A stretch of DNA of 64,000 nucleotides, from NCBI GenBank assembly GCA_965220235.1, contig OZ244815.1:744001-808000 (forward strand). Reading direction: 5' to 3'. The stretch is from Bin55 sp965220235 (lineage in GTDB: Bacteria; Pseudomonadota; Gammaproteobacteria; Pseudomonadales; Azotimanducaceae). A program made the translations under genes and the position numbers. Below the pieces are notes generated by a model. That model saw only the letters and a list, made by a program, of their open reading frames with translations. It ran no database searches and was not told the origin of the DNA. This document shows, piece by piece, positions 63,799 to 64,000 of this stretch (position 1 is its first letter; each line of letters opens with the position of its first letter).

Positions 63799-64000
63799 AT
63801 CGAGCAATGCTAGCGGGTTTGCTCGCTTTACAGGTGTTGATCGTGGGCGGCGTATTAGCATGGAACGTTCGTCCGCCGGAGGAGCCAGAGGCGTTCTTTG
63901 ACTTCGACCCGGACGCAATCACCTCAATTCAGGTTCTCAGCGAAGAACATACGATCGACGTGCGAAAAGTTGATGATGCTTGGCAATTAGCAGATGGGAA
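63795..64000 (+). CDS. DUF4340-family protein, 5' part (runs off right edge)
   Basis: Starts with an ATG that overlaps the GldG-fusion stop (ATGA). The N-terminus MNRAMLAGLLALQVLIVGG is a membrane anchor. The next residues (FDPDAITSIQV and a VRKVDDAWQLADG pattern) match DUF4340 proteins that follow GldF/GldG genes. The remainder is outside the window. Confidence 0.75.
   Translation, partial: MNRAMLAGLLALQVLIVGGVLAWNVRPPEEPEAFFDFDPDAITSIQVLSEEHTIDVRKVDDAWQLADG

Noticed and set aside
1..64000. CRISPR arrays, tRNA or rRNA genes, prophage
   Set aside because: No regular repeat-spacer pattern, no tRNA-like GGTTCGAATCC-type T-arm in a cloverleaf context, and no phage structural genes were seen.

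Overview
The window looks like a chromosomal segment of a free-living, ubiquinone-using gammaproteobacterium. The evidence is gene content typical of that class: mutY-yggX, secB beside a YibN-type rhodanese, ubiE-ubiJ-ubiB, tatABC, hslVU, envC beside gpmI, ntrBC, gltBD and priA-rpmE. No tRNA, rRNA, prophage or CRISPR array is visible.

Layout. At 1-1850 a MOSC-domain gene is split by a 1,300-bp IS3-family element; the two halves lie in one reading frame. At 1.9-5.9 kb are an alpha/beta hydrolase, yggX and mutY (leftward), then a small unknown gene, hisB and hisA (rightward; hisH and hisF are not here). At 5.9-10.4 kb a promoter with four phased Pho-box units precedes a surface lipoprotein and a TonB-dependent receptor, which look like a phosphate-starvation uptake pair. 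From 10.4 to 44.7 kb the content is mostly housekeeping: envC, gpmI, rhodanese-secB, trmL, ntrBC, an SDR, a TusA-like carrier with a PP-loop thiolase-like enzyme, dtd, tatABC plus a 42-residue TatA-like microprotein, ubiB-ubiJ-ubiE, a DUF971 gene, hslUV, a SPOR protein, aroBK, PBP1a, an M48 protease, rpmE, priA, gltBD, a Nudix hydrolase and mdh.

From 44.7 to 58.1 kb is an accessory catabolic region. It holds two acyl-CoA ligases, a leftward five-gene operon (two hotdog hydratases, a luciferase-like monooxygenase, an acetoacetate-decarboxylase-like protein and an amidohydrolase-2 protein), an outer-membrane barrel, and a second leftward operon (DSD1-like PLP enzyme, two-TM potassium channel, enolase-superfamily dehydratase). 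A TauD-type dioxygenase and an SDR complete it. The substrates cannot be named from sequence.

At 58.2-59.5 kb a GC-richer ycaQ-like DNA glycosylase gene sits between two diverged direct copies (about 190 bp, roughly 65 % identical by hand alignment) of the divergent SDR/ABC promoter region. Each copy keeps one live gene start and one dead one. The window ends in a Gld-type ABC operon: an ATPase, a fused GldF-GldG membrane protein with a histidine cluster, and the start of a DUF4340 protein.

The strongest candidates for something new are the Pho-box lipoprotein/receptor pair, the ycaQ insertion between decayed duplicated starts, the TatA-like microprotein, the TusA/PP-loop pair, and the uncharacterised five-gene catabolic operon.
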